Shown in pieces: positions 1-9,099 of a DNA stretch of 64,000 nucleotides (the first letter of the stretch is position 1; every line of letters starts with the position of its first letter). Source of the stretch: Leptospira levettii (lineage in GTDB: Bacteria > Spirochaetota > Leptospiria > Leptospirales > Leptospiraceae). The position numbers were made by a program, and so were the translations under genes. The notes below the pieces were generated by a model. The model saw only the letters and a program-made list of their open reading frames with translations, did not search any database and was not told the DNA's origin. The stretch is taken from NCBI RefSeq assembly GCF_002812085.1, contig NZ_NPDM01000003.1, forward strand, positions 64,501 to 128,500, written 5' to 3'.

Positions 1-433
1 GATCATTATCCATCACCTTTGGAACAATCGAAGTTCCATTGATGAATTGATTGATGAATCGATTAGACAAATTCCAAACTTTCATTTGGGATACATTTCC
101 TTCCCACATCATGACCAAAATGAACCAATTGGCTTTTATGGAAATCGACATGATTCATCTGGATGGGAAAGTCGATATGGATCTTATCTACAATTTGATA
201 CAAGGACTAGGAAAATTCTTCGTATTGTCGACATTTCAAAAGAATCCAATCTAAATCAATTTTTAGATTCTTTCCGACCTCTCCATTTTGGAACCTTTGC
301 AAATCATTTTAGTAAAGTGATCTGGATACTTTGTGGTTTAACACCGGCAATTTTATCTGTGAGTGGGATACTGATTTTTTATGAGAAGCGTAAAAACAAA
401 AGAAAAGTTCTAAAACAAAGAACCCAATCCTAA
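1..433 (+). CDS. PepSY-associated membrane protein, C-terminal part
   Basis: The frame is open from the left edge, so this is the 3' part of a gene that begins outside the window; the TTG at 47 is an internal codon. The visible end has the layout of PepSY-associated transmembrane proteins (iron-regulated membrane proteins): a soluble stretch with FDTRTRKI, then PLHFGTF followed by a hydrophobic helix (VIWILCGLTPAILSVSGILIF) and a lysine/arginine-rich tail. Members sit in the inner membrane and are often encoded beside TonB-dependent receptors, where they are thought to help reduce or release siderophore- or heme-bound iron. The convergent TonB receptor unit at 467-3425 supports that role. The exact substrate is not visible. 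Confidence 0.75.
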   Translation, partial: IIIHHLWNNRSSIDELIDESIRQIPNFHLGYISFPHHDQNEPIGFYGNRHDSSGWESRYGSYLQFDTRTRKILRIVDISKESNLNQFLDSFRPLHFGTFANHFSKVIWILCGLTPAILSVSGILIFYEKRKNKRKVLKQRTQS

Positions 434-446
434 AATTGGGTTTTTT
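421..446 (+). terminator. Rho-independent terminator of the PepSY gene
   Basis: An 8-bp perfect stem (AACCCAAT at 421-428, ATTGGGTT at 435-442) with a 6-base loop is followed by a T-run to 446. The stem includes the last codons and stop codon (431-433) of the PepSY gene, so the terminator is embedded in the coding end. Confidence 0.8.
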
Positions 447-466
447 GTAACTAGCAAATTGATCGA

Positions 467-1030
467 TTATTGCCAACACTTTGTTGGATCATAACAAACA
501 TAAGTTCCGTTATAACCTTCACATGCTTCTTTTGCATTTTTTAGATTGTTGATGCCATAATAAATGTAAGCAGGGATCAAATATTTGTGTTCACCTTCTG
601 TAGAGTAAGCATAAGGAATTAAATCATTGATACCATCTACTCCATCATAATGGCATGCGCTAATTTTATTATTGATGGCGCAAGGTCCATTGAAACGTTC
701 TACCACTATATCAATTCCAATGGCATTTCCAATCGTAGCATATGTTTGCTCAATATTTAATTCCCACTCTGCTTTTTTTTCTAGGTAAGCGGTGGAGTAT
801 TCGCGACAAAATAATTGGGGGCCATTTTTTATACTAAATCTATGGCTATAAGCAATCGTTAGACCGAGTTTTTGACCTTCACTCATGCTATTTGCATTTA
901 ACTGTTGCAATGTTACAATTTCCACCAATTCATTGTTTGTTATTTTTGATTTTGGGTCAAAAAGTTCGCATTGGAAAGTGTTTAATCCAATGAAAAAAGA
1001 TAGAAATAGAATTTTAATTTTTGTTTTCAT
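467..1030 (-). CDS. Cysteine-rich lipoprotein of unknown function
   Basis: 187 residues. It begins with a short basic n-region and hydrophobic helix ending in TFQC, a spirochaete-style lipobox, so Cys21 should be lipidated. The mature part carries seven further cysteines (FCREY, GPC, SAC, EAC, YVC, TKC and similar), which suggests disulfides in the periplasm or on the surface. I recognise no domain. It follows the TonB-dependent receptor by 16 bases on the same strand, so the two are very likely cotranscribed. It may be an accessory surface lipoprotein for uptake through that receptor; this role is inferred from position only. Confidence 0.75.
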   Translation of the reverse strand: MKTKIKILFLSFFIGLNTFQCELFDPKSKITNNELVEIVTLQQLNANSMSEGQKLGLTIAYSHRFSIKNGPQLFCREYSTAYLEKKAEWELNIEQTYATIGNAIGIDIVVERFNGPCAINNKISACHYDGVDGINDLIPYAYSTEGEHKYLIPAYIYYGINNLKNAKEACEGYNGTYVCYDPTKCWQ

Positions 1031-1046
1031 ATTGTTCTCCGCGAAT

Positions 1047-3425
1047 TTAGATTTTATAGGTTAATACAAATCCATATGTTTTTGGTGCACCAGGAACTGC
1101 TTGGAATGTTCCGTCTATGTATGAGGTGAAATAGTATCGATCATTGAGATTGTTTGCATAGAGGTAGGCAGAGAGATTTTCTTTTTCATAACCAACTCTT
1201 GCATTTAATACATAATATGGATCGCTATACACAGTGTTATCTGCTGCGAAGTACATTTGGCCAACGGCTTGGAATTCTCCTCTAAAAAAAATTCCTAAGT
1301 CATTTCTATATTGAAGGTAACTGAGAATGTCGTATTTTGGTATAAAGTGGACCCACTTACCATTAAAATTTCGATTGAGAACTGTGTCTTGAAACCGATT
1401 GAATATCCCTTCTGTATATCCAGCTGTTAATCCTATTTTGGTATCTTTTTGTGGTTTTACAAAAGTCTCAAGTTCATAACCTCTGATTGTTACTAACTCA
1501 GCATTAAGATTTACATATTGAGAGAGGTTGATTGCTCTGATAACATGGAAGTCTTGAGTTTCTGTGTAGAACTGTGTATACTTCAGTCCAAATTTGTTTT
1601 TAAAAAATTCTGATTTGATACCTGCTTCAATCGTATCGTTAATTTCGGGTTTAAAATTTGCTTTGGAGGGTATGTTGACAACCGTACTATAACCAGCGTT
1701 TTTGTATCCTCTGCTCACACCGATAAAAAACATAAGATTTTCGATTGGTTTATAATCAAAAATGATTCTAGATACGTTGTAGTTGTACCGATTTTGGATT
1801 GAATAGGGATCGGATAAAAGAAGGGTATCACCTGCAGGATTTGAATTTGAAGGTCCGACAGCAATTTCTGAATGTGATAATCGACTGTCTTGTCTTTCGA
1901 GTCTAGCGCCTAACGTAATCGTAAATGTTTCAAAGAAGGTGTAACTATTATGTGTGTAAAGGCTTACATTTTTGTCGTTTATTCTAGAAATATTTTTTTC
2001 TTGGGTAGGTGCATTTAAACCAGGGAAATCATTGATCACATAGAGTGGAACTCGATGTTCTTTCGCTTGGTCTATATTCGTAATTTTATTGGAAGTATAA
2101 ATCCCTAGTTTGAATTGAAATGGATTTAGTTTGTCTTTCGATTCTAGGTAAATATCATTGAGAAACGTAGTTGATTTTTCAATATAGATGGAACGATTTT
2201 GGTCAACTTTTGTGAAATCGGAATCAGCCGTAATGGGATCAATGTCCATTTTACGTAACGCTATTGCTGTTTTTAAGTTAGAGTTTGGTAATTTGGTAGT
2301 TGTCGATAGTGAATATGTATTTCCTGTAACATTACTTTTTCCTTCGTAATCCCAATATACTTTTCTATCTCCATTCACTCGATTGATATATGTGCCGTAT
2401 AACTTCGAACAATTGGTGGGTGCCGCTACGCATCCTTGGAGCAGAGCTTTTTCTCTTTCTGATTTGGCGCCTAGATAATTAACAAGGTTAAGTGATCCAT
2501 CATCGAAACTTTCAGCACTAATTTGTAAGTCGGCTTCAAAGATTTGATTTGGTGTAAAATACAATCGAAATCTACCTGCCTGACCTTTTCTTCCATCGGG
2601 GTGTGTTTTATAGATTTCAACAGGGAGTTCATATGGTCTATTATTAGGATAATAGAATCCAGTCACATTAGACAAGTATCCCTCTCTTTCGGTTGTTTTA
2701 CCTGCGACTCCAAAATATAGTTTGTCATATATAATTGGAGAATTATAATATACTGATGTTTCTTGTTTTTTATAGTTTCCTATATCAAATGTGATTTTTC
2801 CCTCAGATAAATTGGTTGGTTTTTTTGTTTTGATTTCAACCACACCACCTTGGAAATTTTTACCAAAAAGAGTAGCTTGGCTTCCTCTATAAACTTCGAT
2901 ACTTTCTAGACCGTATAACTCGGTGTTAAGAGCTACATTATCATTTAAGGGAATTCCATCTAAAATTAGTCCGACAGCTGGTTCACTAAAGGCAATACTT
3001 CTCATACCTCGTATATTAAAGTATGTGAAGTTACGAGATCCTGAATCAATGATGGAAAAATTTGGAACTTGTTTGTCGATATCACCTGTTCTGTTGATCC
3101 CAGCATCTTGGATTTCTTGTTCATTCAGTCGACTGATACTGTTAGGTGTTCTTAAGATTTCACGATCCCTTTGGTCTTTTTTCCCAGTAACACGGATTCC
3201 GTTTTCTGGTTTTGGGTTTTCTGATTCATTTTTCGATTGTGAGTTGGTATTTTGTTTTGTCTTGGGTTCGATTGTTTCGGCTCTGACATAAGAAACCGGA
3301 AGTGGCGTCAAACAGAGGCAGGCGAAGTACACTAAAACCAAGTCAGAACGATTTACCAGTCGCCATCTTGGTTCGATTTTTGGTTTGGGCTTTAATTGAG
3401 AATTAATCTCAAATAAAAAGGACAT
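1047..3425 (-). CDS. TonB-dependent outer-membrane receptor
   Basis: 792 residues, a normal length for the family. After a long basic n-region comes a signal peptide-like helix (about residues 30-50) and a linker rich in Asn/Lys/Glu. The plug domain follows, with RTPNSISRLNEQEIQDAG, NFSIIDSG, FNIRGMR, LILDGIPLND, LESIEVYRGSQATLFGKNFQGGVVEIKTKKP. The rest is a 22-strand-type barrel with alternating aromatic strands, and the protein ends on the hydrophobic strand GFVLTYKI as expected for barrel assembly. It should import an iron chelate, cobalamin or another large ligand with TonB-ExbBD energy. The downstream lipoprotein and the convergent PepSY protein suggest iron or heme. No clear Shine-Dalgarno precedes the ATG; a TTGACA hexamer lies at 3454-3459 on this strand, close to the start. 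Confidence 0.9.
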   Translation of the reverse strand: MSFLFEINSQLKPKPKIEPRWRLVNRSDLVLVYFACLCLTPLPVSYVRAETIEPKTKQNTNSQSKNESENPKPENGIRVTGKKDQRDREILRTPNSISRLNEQEIQDAGINRTGDIDKQVPNFSIIDSGSRNFTYFNIRGMRSIAFSEPAVGLILDGIPLNDNVALNTELYGLESIEVYRGSQATLFGKNFQGGVVEIKTKKPTNLSEGKITFDIGNYKKQETSVYYNSPIIYDKLYFGVAGKTTEREGYLSNVTGFYYPNNRPYELPVEIYKTHPDGRKGQAGRFRLYFTPNQIFEADLQISAESFDDGSLNLVNYLGAKSEREKALLQGCVAAPTNCSKLYGTYINRVNGDRKVYWDYEGKSNVTGNTYSLSTTTKLPNSNLKTAIALRKMDIDPITADSDFTKVDQNRSIYIEKSTTFLNDIYLESKDKLNPFQFKLGIYTSNKITNIDQAKEHRVPLYVINDFPGLNAPTQEKNISRINDKNVSLYTHNSYTFFETFTITLGARLERQDSRLSHSEIAVGPSNSNPAGDTLLLSDPYSIQNRYNYNVSRIIFDYKPIENLMFFIGVSRGYKNAGYSTVVNIPSKANFKPEINDTIEAGIKSEFFKNKFGLKYTQFYTETQDFHVIRAINLSQYVNLNAELVTIRGYELETFVKPQKDTKIGLTAGYTEGIFNRFQDTVLNRNFNGKWVHFIPKYDILSYLQYRNDLGIFFRGEFQAVGQMYFAADNTVYSDPYYVLNARVGYEKENLSAYLYANNLNDRYYFTSYIDGTFQAVPGAPKTYGFVLTYKI

Positions 3426-3495
3426 ACCGGCATGTTTGGCGCAGGCTTTATTTTGTCAAACATAAATGAGAATGAGACGCGAAATCATAAAATAA

Positions 3496-3538
3496 CCCCA
3501 AGATCCCTCCCGAATGTCGCTATTTTAGGAGGTTGGGG
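3496..3538 (-). terminator. Possible terminator hairpin between CoA-binding gene and TonB receptor
   Basis: CCCCAA (3496-3501) pairs with TTGGGG (3533-3538) and CCTCC (3506-3510) with GGAGG (3528-3532). A 4-base bulge (GATC) interrupts the left arm and the loop is 17 bases. Read on the minus strand it follows the CoA-binding gene by about 40 bases and is followed by TTATTTTA. It could end that transcript or act as leader structure for the receptor gene. Confidence 0.4.
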
Positions 3539-3580
3539 CACTTGTTTTTGTGGATTAAAGGTTCAGGGGAGAGGAGGGAT

Positions 3581-3991
3581 TTAGAAATATTTTTTGTATT
3601 CTATGATGAGGCAACGGTTGGAAACAACTTTGATCCCTGCGTTTTCTGCTTTTTTTTCTGCTTCTGGGTGCGAAATTCCCAATTGTAACCATAAAACTTC
3701 AGTTCCACCTAACATTAGAATTTCATCTACAACTTCTGGAATTTTGTCAGAACTTCTGAATACATCGATGAACTTTCGATTTTCTTTTGGGATGTCCTTT
3801 AAACTTTTGTAGATCTGAAATCCGCCTATTGTATGTTCTTTGGGATAGGTTCCGATGACATTCCAACCTTTTTCACGAATGAAAACAGGGACATAATGAC
3901 TAGGTTTTGCAGGATCTTGGCTTAAACCATATACTGTGATTGTTGGATAAGATTGGAGTAAGGATTTAATTTCAGAATCTGGAACATTCAT
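3581..3991 (-). CDS. CoA-binding domain protein (YccU family)
   Basis: About 136 residues from the ATG at 3991. The frame stays open to a TTG at 4054, but the family begins just where MNVPDSEIKSLLQSY begins here, so I prefer the later start. A Rossmann-type CoA-binding fold is indicated by TITVYGLSQDPAKPSHYVP, GWNVIGTYP, IDVFRSSDKIPEVVDEIL, VLWLQLGISHPEAEKKAENAGI and the terminal NRCLIIEYKK. These match the single-domain CoA_binding_2 family in order and spacing. The family binds CoA but its physiological role is not established. It appears monocistronic. Confidence 0.85.
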   Translation of the reverse strand: MNVPDSEIKSLLQSYPTITVYGLSQDPAKPSHYVPVFIREKGWNVIGTYPKEHTIGGFQIYKSLKDIPKENRKFIDVFRSSDKIPEVVDEILMLGGTEVLWLQLGISHPEAEKKAENAGIKVVSNRCLIIEYKKYF

Positions 3992-4263
3992 ACAGAGATT
4001 ATATTCTGTTTTAGGAAAATTGCAAGGATCGTCATAGTAAAAAGGATATTCCAATTAGATTTAAATCACTTAATAGAATTCCTTTGACTTACTCAAATCC
4101 ATTTCTGTTTCAAGAAAAAGGAATCGAAGAACTTTAAATCATTCATAAACAACGAAAACAAGATCAATTTGTTCTCCTTTCGCATTCTAAAAAATCGGAT
4201 CTCATCTGGATAAATATTTCCTAAAAAAGGAGGATTGCAAAAACAGGTATAAGTTATTTTTAT

Positions 4264-4812
4264 ATGAAAGACAAAAAGCTTGAAACAAGATTTCACGAGA
4301 TGCGTGCTAAAAAGAACAACTCTGTTGAGGATTCATTCGCACTCTATGATGCATTGGATGTAGTTCCATTGAATGAGATGATGGGGCGTTGGCATGGATC
4401 AGGATTTCATACAGGTCATACGATGGATGGTGCTTTAGAAACATTCAATTGGTATGGTAAGGAATTTGTTGATCCTGAAAATGTTCATCCATTGGTTTTT
4501 AAATCGTTTGGAAAAACATTGTTTAAAGTAAATCCATCGTTAATGCCTGTCAGGTTAGCGACACTCATTCCTTCTACAAAACTATGGCCATTACGTTACC
4601 TTTTTCTGTTAGTTCGATTTTTGTTCCAAACGAAACATTCCAAAGCTCGTGTGAGACAAATTGAGTTTAGAGGGAAAGTTTCATCTGCAATGATCTATGA
4701 TAATCTTCCCATCCATGACGTTTTTCGCAAAGTAAATGAAAACACTTTGTTTGGATGTATGGATTATAAAGGAATGAAACAACCTTTTTTCTTTGTATTA
4801 GAGCGTGATTGA
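4264..4812 (+). CDS. GXWXG / DUF4334 domain protein
   Basis: 182 residues, cytoplasmic, no signal peptide. The N-terminal GXWXG module is seen as MMGRWHGSGFHTGHTMDG followed by LETFNWYGKEF. The C-terminal DUF4334-type module is seen as RQIEFRGKVSSAMIYDNLPIHDVFRKV and LFGCMDYKG near the end. The two modules usually occur together in this order, in proteins of unknown biochemical activity that often sit near lipid or secondary-metabolism genes. It stands alone and converges on the hydrolase at 4839. A 200-base non-coding stretch (4055-4263) lies upstream with no structure I can support. Confidence 0.8.
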   Translation: MKDKKLETRFHEMRAKKNNSVEDSFALYDALDVVPLNEMMGRWHGSGFHTGHTMDGALETFNWYGKEFVDPENVHPLVFKSFGKTLFKVNPSLMPVRLATLIPSTKLWPLRYLFLLVRFLFQTKHSKARVRQIEFRGKVSSAMIYDNLPIHDVFRKVNENTLFGCMDYKGMKQPFFFVLERD

Positions 4813-4838
4813 TTTGAAGTCAGTATAAAATTTGATTT

Positions 4839-5978
4839 TTATTTATTAGCACTTTTTGTAGAGATCCAATTAAATACTGACAGAAAATATTCTCCAATCA
4901 ATTGATTCGACCAAGATTTGGCAAATAATCCTTCATAAAATGCAATATGACTACCTCTTTTGGTGTGTACATGAATCGTATTTTTGAGATTTTCAAGCCA
5001 ATGTAAGTTTTCTAAAACATTCAAATTTACGCATATAGGATCATCTGCAGCATTTAAAACTAAGAGGGGTGTTTTGATTTGATTTGCAACCAGTATGGGG
5101 TTTGAATTCTGATAATAGGAGTCTTTATCTTTATAACCAGAAATTGAATGTAGTTTGTCCTGAAATTCTCCAAGTGTTTTAACATTCAATAAATCTTCAG
5201 TTCCTCTAACATTTGCAAAACTTTTGTAATGGCGCTTTAGAAAGTAGTTAATCATTCTTTGGCCCATCACTTTACTGTAAACTGGGTGAACTCTATGGAA
5301 TGCTTTTTCGATATCATATGCAGGTGATACTGCAACCGCAGCTTGGAATAAACTTTTTGGGCCAGCTTCCCCTAAATAACGTGCTAAAAGACCAGAACCA
5401 GCTGAGATACCAACACCAAATAACGGTTTACTTGGGAATTGTTTCCGAATGTGATTTAATTGTTCCTTTAAATCGGAAGTTGATCCCATTGTATTGATGA
5501 TTGGTTTTGTAAGTGGAAGGTTACCATGTCCTCTTCGGACACAAACTACCACAATCCAATTCAATGTCTCTCTGATATGAGAAACAGTTGATTTAATGTC
5601 TTGTTCATCTCCACTGATAGTGTGAAATACTACAACAATTGGTGTATTGTCTTTGTGATTGACAGATTGAATTCCTGACCATGCAAGACCAGTTGTGCCA
5701 CCATCTTTCATTTCTAAATGTTCAATTTTATCATAAAGAAACTCTTTTGTTTTTGATTCGCGAAACATCAGAAGAAACAACATGAAATGGGGGTTATAAC
5801 ACCAAATTGTTGGGATATACCGCTTTAATAACTTGGGTGTTTCTGAAATAATTTTTGAAGATAATTCTGTATCAATGAATCGAAGTGTTGGAGATTCAAC
5901 AACATTGATGAAATAATGAATTAAAAAAACAAAGACCAGTATCAGACTGATTGTGATATAAATATTTCCAAATATCAT
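4839..5978 (-). CDS. YheT-like alpha/beta hydrolase, membrane-anchored
   Basis: 379 residues. An N-terminal hydrophobic helix (residues 5-26) should anchor it. The hydrolase core shows VVVFHTISGDEQD (oxyanion region), the nucleophile elbow GISAGS with Ser192, LVLNAADDP with Asp312/313, and GSHIAFYEG with His344, giving a complete Ser-Asp-His triad. Length and motifs fit the YheT/ABHD1-3 family, whose members act on lipid esters. It is the last gene of the cluster MFS transporter - GH2 glycosidase - hydrolase, starting 7 bases after the glycosidase stop. The substrate is unknown; deacylation of an esterified sugar or lipid taken up by the cell is one possibility (inference). Confidence 0.8.
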   Translation of the reverse strand: MIFGNIYITISLILVFVFLIHYFINVVESPTLRFIDTELSSKIISETPKLLKRYIPTIWCYNPHFMLFLLMFRESKTKEFLYDKIEHLEMKDGGTTGLAWSGIQSVNHKDNTPIVVVFHTISGDEQDIKSTVSHIRETLNWIVVVCVRRGHGNLPLTKPIINTMGSTSDLKEQLNHIRKQFPSKPLFGVGISAGSGLLARYLGEAGPKSLFQAAVAVSPAYDIEKAFHRVHPVYSKVMGQRMINYFLKRHYKSFANVRGTEDLLNVKTLGEFQDKLHSISGYKDKDSYYQNSNPILVANQIKTPLLVLNAADDPICVNLNVLENLHWLENLKNTIHVHTKRGSHIAFYEGLFAKSWSNQLIGEYFLSVFNWISTKSANK

Positions 5979-5985
5979 TCTAATA

Positions 5986-7674
5986 TTAGTCGTACTTTAA
6001 TTTTGAATTCAGTTCTTGCATGAAAGGAATGTCAAATTTAACAACTTTTCTGTCATAAGTAACAATTCCATTAATTTCTTCTTCCACATCGCTCACCTGA
6101 GTGTAAATTGAGGCACTAAGTCCTTTTGGGATTAATGGAATCAGTTCATTTTCTATTAATTTTTTATATTCATAGTGTAATGTTTCTTTGTTGGGAAGGA
6201 TTTTATAACCAAATAGTTTTTTGTCATCATAAACATGTCCTTCTGTTTTTAGAGAATATCCGCCAAACTCAGATAGTACGATGACTCTATCTTCTTTTTT
6301 GGGAACTTTTAACTTTTGGTAGTATAGGTGTAGGCTTTTTAGATCACTGCTATTTTTACCTTGGTCATACCATCCACTTACACTATCAATGGTCCGAGTG
6401 GAATCCAGGTTTTTTAATTTTTTAGTGAGGTTTACGCTATCAAATTGTCCCCATCCTTCATTGAATAGAACCCATACAGATAAGGAAACAGTATTATAAA
6501 GTAGATTTACAGTTTGGTTCATTTCTTCTATAAATTCCTTTTTTCCTTTTTCATCCGTACGATTTAAAAAACGATGTTTTGTATCATCGGTTTTCCAGCC
6601 AATAAACGGTAGATAGGCGACTTTCCAAGTTTCATACGGACCTCCTCCACAAACAAAGTCTTGCCAAACCAACATTCCCAAACGATCACAATGATAGTAC
6701 CACCGTAATGGCTCAACTTTGATATGTTTTCTTAATGTATTAAATCCCATTTCCTTCATTAAGCGAATTTCATTGATCATCGATTCGTCGTCAGGCGGAG
6801 TCAAAAGTCCTTCTGACCAATATCCTTGGTCTAAAAGTCCGTTATGAAAATATGGTTTGTTGTTAAGGTATAATCTCTTGAATTTTCCATCATATCCAAT
6901 GGAAAATTTACGCATGCCAAAATAAGATGTCACCTCATCATTTTTGGTTTTGATCCTTATGTCATATAATTTGGGATTTTCTGGAGACCATAAAATCATA
7001 TTTGGGATTGGCACTGTGCATGTTTTTTTGGAACTTTCTGCAATCACTTCATTTCCATCTAGAATTTGAATTGTGATCACATCAGTATCAGAATTGATTT
7101 CTAATTCTACTGATTTTGTTTCTATGTTAGGTGTTATCTTTATGTTTTGGATATAATCTTCTGAAACACTTTCCAACCAAACAGTTTGCCAAATGCCAGA
7201 TTGAGGTGTGTACCAAATGCCACCACGTTTTAGTTTTTGTTTGCCCCTTGATTGCGTACCTGTATCAGTTGGGTCTGTCACAGTAAGTCTTATCTCGTTT
7301 TTACCAATTTTAATGGCTTTTGATACATTAAAAAAGAATGGTAAAAAACCTCCTTGATGGTATCCAACTTCAACTCCATTGATATAACAAATACAGGAAT
7401 AATCAACAGCTCCAAAATGTAAAAATGTAATATCCCTTAAAAATTCAGAACTGATTTCAAATTCTCTTTTGTAAAACAAAACTTCATTTGGTTTTAGAAT
7501 CAAATTACCGAGTCCACTCGCTTTTGACTCTGGCGAAAATGGAACAATGATTTTGTGTTGGTATTCGAGACTTTCACCTTGTTTTACATGCCCTAAAAAC
7601 CATTCTCCATTTAAATTTAGATAACTGTCCCTTTGGAGTTGTGGCCTTGGGTATTCTGAATGAGGTATTTTCAT
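5986..7674 (-). CDS. Glycoside hydrolase family 2 enzyme
   Basis: 562 residues without a signal peptide, so cytoplasmic. The jelly-roll sugar-binding domain is at 1-170 (PRPQLQRDSYLNLNGEW, KREFEI, GAVDYSCICYING, VEVGYHQGGFLPF, NEIRLTVTDPTD). An Ig-like domain is at about 175-258. The TIM barrel begins at RLYLNNKPYFHNGLLDQGYW. The acid/base pair Asn405-Glu406 lies in WVLFNEGWGQFD and the nucleophile is probably Glu469 in VLSEFGGYS. The overall layout is that of beta-galactosidase/beta-glucuronidase/mannosidase relatives, and the specificity cannot be read from sequence. The start is one base after the MFS gene stop, so the two are translationally coupled, and the transporter probably delivers its substrate. 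Confidence 0.9.
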   Translation of the reverse strand: MKIPHSEYPRPQLQRDSYLNLNGEWFLGHVKQGESLEYQHKIIVPFSPESKASGLGNLILKPNEVLFYKREFEISSEFLRDITFLHFGAVDYSCICYINGVEVGYHQGGFLPFFFNVSKAIKIGKNEIRLTVTDPTDTGTQSRGKQKLKRGGIWYTPQSGIWQTVWLESVSEDYIQNIKITPNIETKSVELEINSDTDVITIQILDGNEVIAESSKKTCTVPIPNMILWSPENPKLYDIRIKTKNDEVTSYFGMRKFSIGYDGKFKRLYLNNKPYFHNGLLDQGYWSEGLLTPPDDESMINEIRLMKEMGFNTLRKHIKVEPLRWYYHCDRLGMLVWQDFVCGGGPYETWKVAYLPFIGWKTDDTKHRFLNRTDEKGKKEFIEEMNQTVNLLYNTVSLSVWVLFNEGWGQFDSVNLTKKLKNLDSTRTIDSVSGWYDQGKNSSDLKSLHLYYQKLKVPKKEDRVIVLSEFGGYSLKTEGHVYDDKKLFGYKILPNKETLHYEYKKLIENELIPLIPKGLSASIYTQVSDVEEEINGIVTYDRKVVKFDIPFMQELNSKLKYD

Positions 7675-7675
7675 T

Positions 7676-9004
7676 CTAGTTTTGATTTCCTCGTCTAATT
7701 AGCATTAATGGATAAAAGATAAACAAACAAAAGATGGCTCCTGTAATGAAAATCTCTGGAGATGGAACATGCGCTAGGCTTCCGTTTGCTGGATCTATAT
7801 AGGTTAAATTCGTAGATTCGTTAATTTTTTGTCCAATCATTGGTCCAATGAACATTGGAATTAATACAAAGAAAATCATACGGATTCCTTGTAATTTTCC
7901 TGTATTTTCATTTGGAGTATAATCTCTGATTTGTGCTCCCAGAAGTGCTAACACTTGAACAAATCCTGTAATTAAAACCAAACTAGTAAAACCAACAGAG
8001 ACCATTAAAATTGTAGAATCGTATCCTTTTAAAGTTTTTGCGACTACATACAATGATGCCATACCAAAAATATAAATAGAAGAAAATTGTAAGAGAAGTT
8101 TGTCTTTGTCTTTTCCATCAAATTGTTTTCCAAGGAGTATGGTAATGACACTTGCACCTAATATCACACCAGCGAGTACGATTGAATATTGGATTGCATT
8201 AAAACTAAGATACTCTTGCATAAATATGATGAGATAGGGCATATAAATCTGACTTGCAATCCCATAAATTCCCATAGCAATAAAATACAAATACAATCGT
8301 TTATGATTTAGAATCACTGAAGTCCTAAAACCGTATAAGATATCTGAAATAAAATCTGATCTTTGTGCTTTCAGATTGGGATGATCTTTGATAAACCATA
8401 AGCCAATCACACCAGATAACGACATCAAAGTTCCAACCGCAATGAAGAGTCCTGGATATCCTAAAGCAATGACGATCATACCAAAACCTCCTGCAACAAT
8501 TAACATTGCAAGAAGTGGCATTGCCGATAAAACACCTTCTGCTAAACTTCGAGCATTACCCGTATTATCGGTTACATAGGCATTAAATGCTGCATCATTT
8601 GCAGTGGATCCAAATGCTGTCATGATACAGTCAAGAGTAATCACAATGGCGATTGTGAGTTGAATGATTTGTGTTTCGTCTGTGATCCCAAACCATAGGC
8701 TTGTGTTTTCTTTAGAAACGAAGGCAAACGATAAGGTTAGAAATCCCCAAAACAAATATCCAAGAGAGATAAAATACTTTCGATTCCCAAGTCGATCAGA
8801 TAAAATTCCAGCGAACAAAGTGATAAAAGTCGCAACAATTCCGCTCAATTGTACCATAAGAGTTACGGATGAAGTACTTTTTGAAATTGTATTGTAGATA
8901 AATAAATTGAAGTAAATGTTTTCTACAGACCAAGCGATTTGGCCAACAAGACCGAATAAAATGAGAACAAACCAAAGGCGTCCACTCAAACTGTGATTTT
9001 TCAT
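7676..9004 (-). CDS. MFS transporter
   Basis: 442 residues with about 12 membrane segments. The helix 2-3 loop has the MFS signature-like AGILSDRLGNRKYF, and the central loop after helix 6 is WFIKDHPNLKAQRSDF. It is the first gene of the cluster with the GH2 glycosidase and the YheT-like hydrolase, so it probably imports the glycoside that the cytoplasmic glycosidase cleaves. The family also includes nucleoside and drug carriers, so a sugar role rests on context. The start at 9004 gives a standard first helix. Confidence 0.85.
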   Translation of the reverse strand: MKNHSLSGRLWFVLILFGLVGQIAWSVENIYFNLFIYNTISKSTSSVTLMVQLSGIVATFITLFAGILSDRLGNRKYFISLGYLFWGFLTLSFAFVSKENTSLWFGITDETQIIQLTIAIVITLDCIMTAFGSTANDAAFNAYVTDNTGNARSLAEGVLSAMPLLAMLIVAGGFGMIVIALGYPGLFIAVGTLMSLSGVIGLWFIKDHPNLKAQRSDFISDILYGFRTSVILNHKRLYLYFIAMGIYGIASQIYMPYLIIFMQEYLSFNAIQYSIVLAGVILGASVITILLGKQFDGKDKDKLLLQFSSIYIFGMASLYVVAKTLKGYDSTILMVSVGFTSLVLITGFVQVLALLGAQIRDYTPNENTGKLQGIRMIFFVLIPMFIGPMIGQKINESTNLTYIDPANGSLAHVPSPEIFITGAIFCLFIFYPLMLIRRGNQN

Positions 9005-9050
9005 GATCGCACAGTTTTCCTAACACTGAGTCTGTTTGGCGACTCTTATT

Positions 9051-9085
9051 TTTGAATTTGGTTCAAAACTTTAGGCAAATTCAAA
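9051..9085. promoter_or_regulatory. 10-bp inverted repeat upstream of the MFS/GH2 cluster
   Basis: TTTGAATTTG at 9051-9060 is repeated exactly in reverse complement at 9076-9085, 15 bases apart. It lies 47-81 bases upstream of the MFS start and just after the LpxR-like gene end. No T-run follows on either strand, so an operator is at least as likely as a terminator. Confidence 0.45.
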
Positions 9086-9099
9086 TACCCCTTTGTTCC

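Noticed and set aside
4093..4296. Minus-strand 67-codon frame in the gap before the GXWXG gene
   Set aside because: Overlaps the start of the GXWXG gene, has no ribosome site and no recognisable domain.
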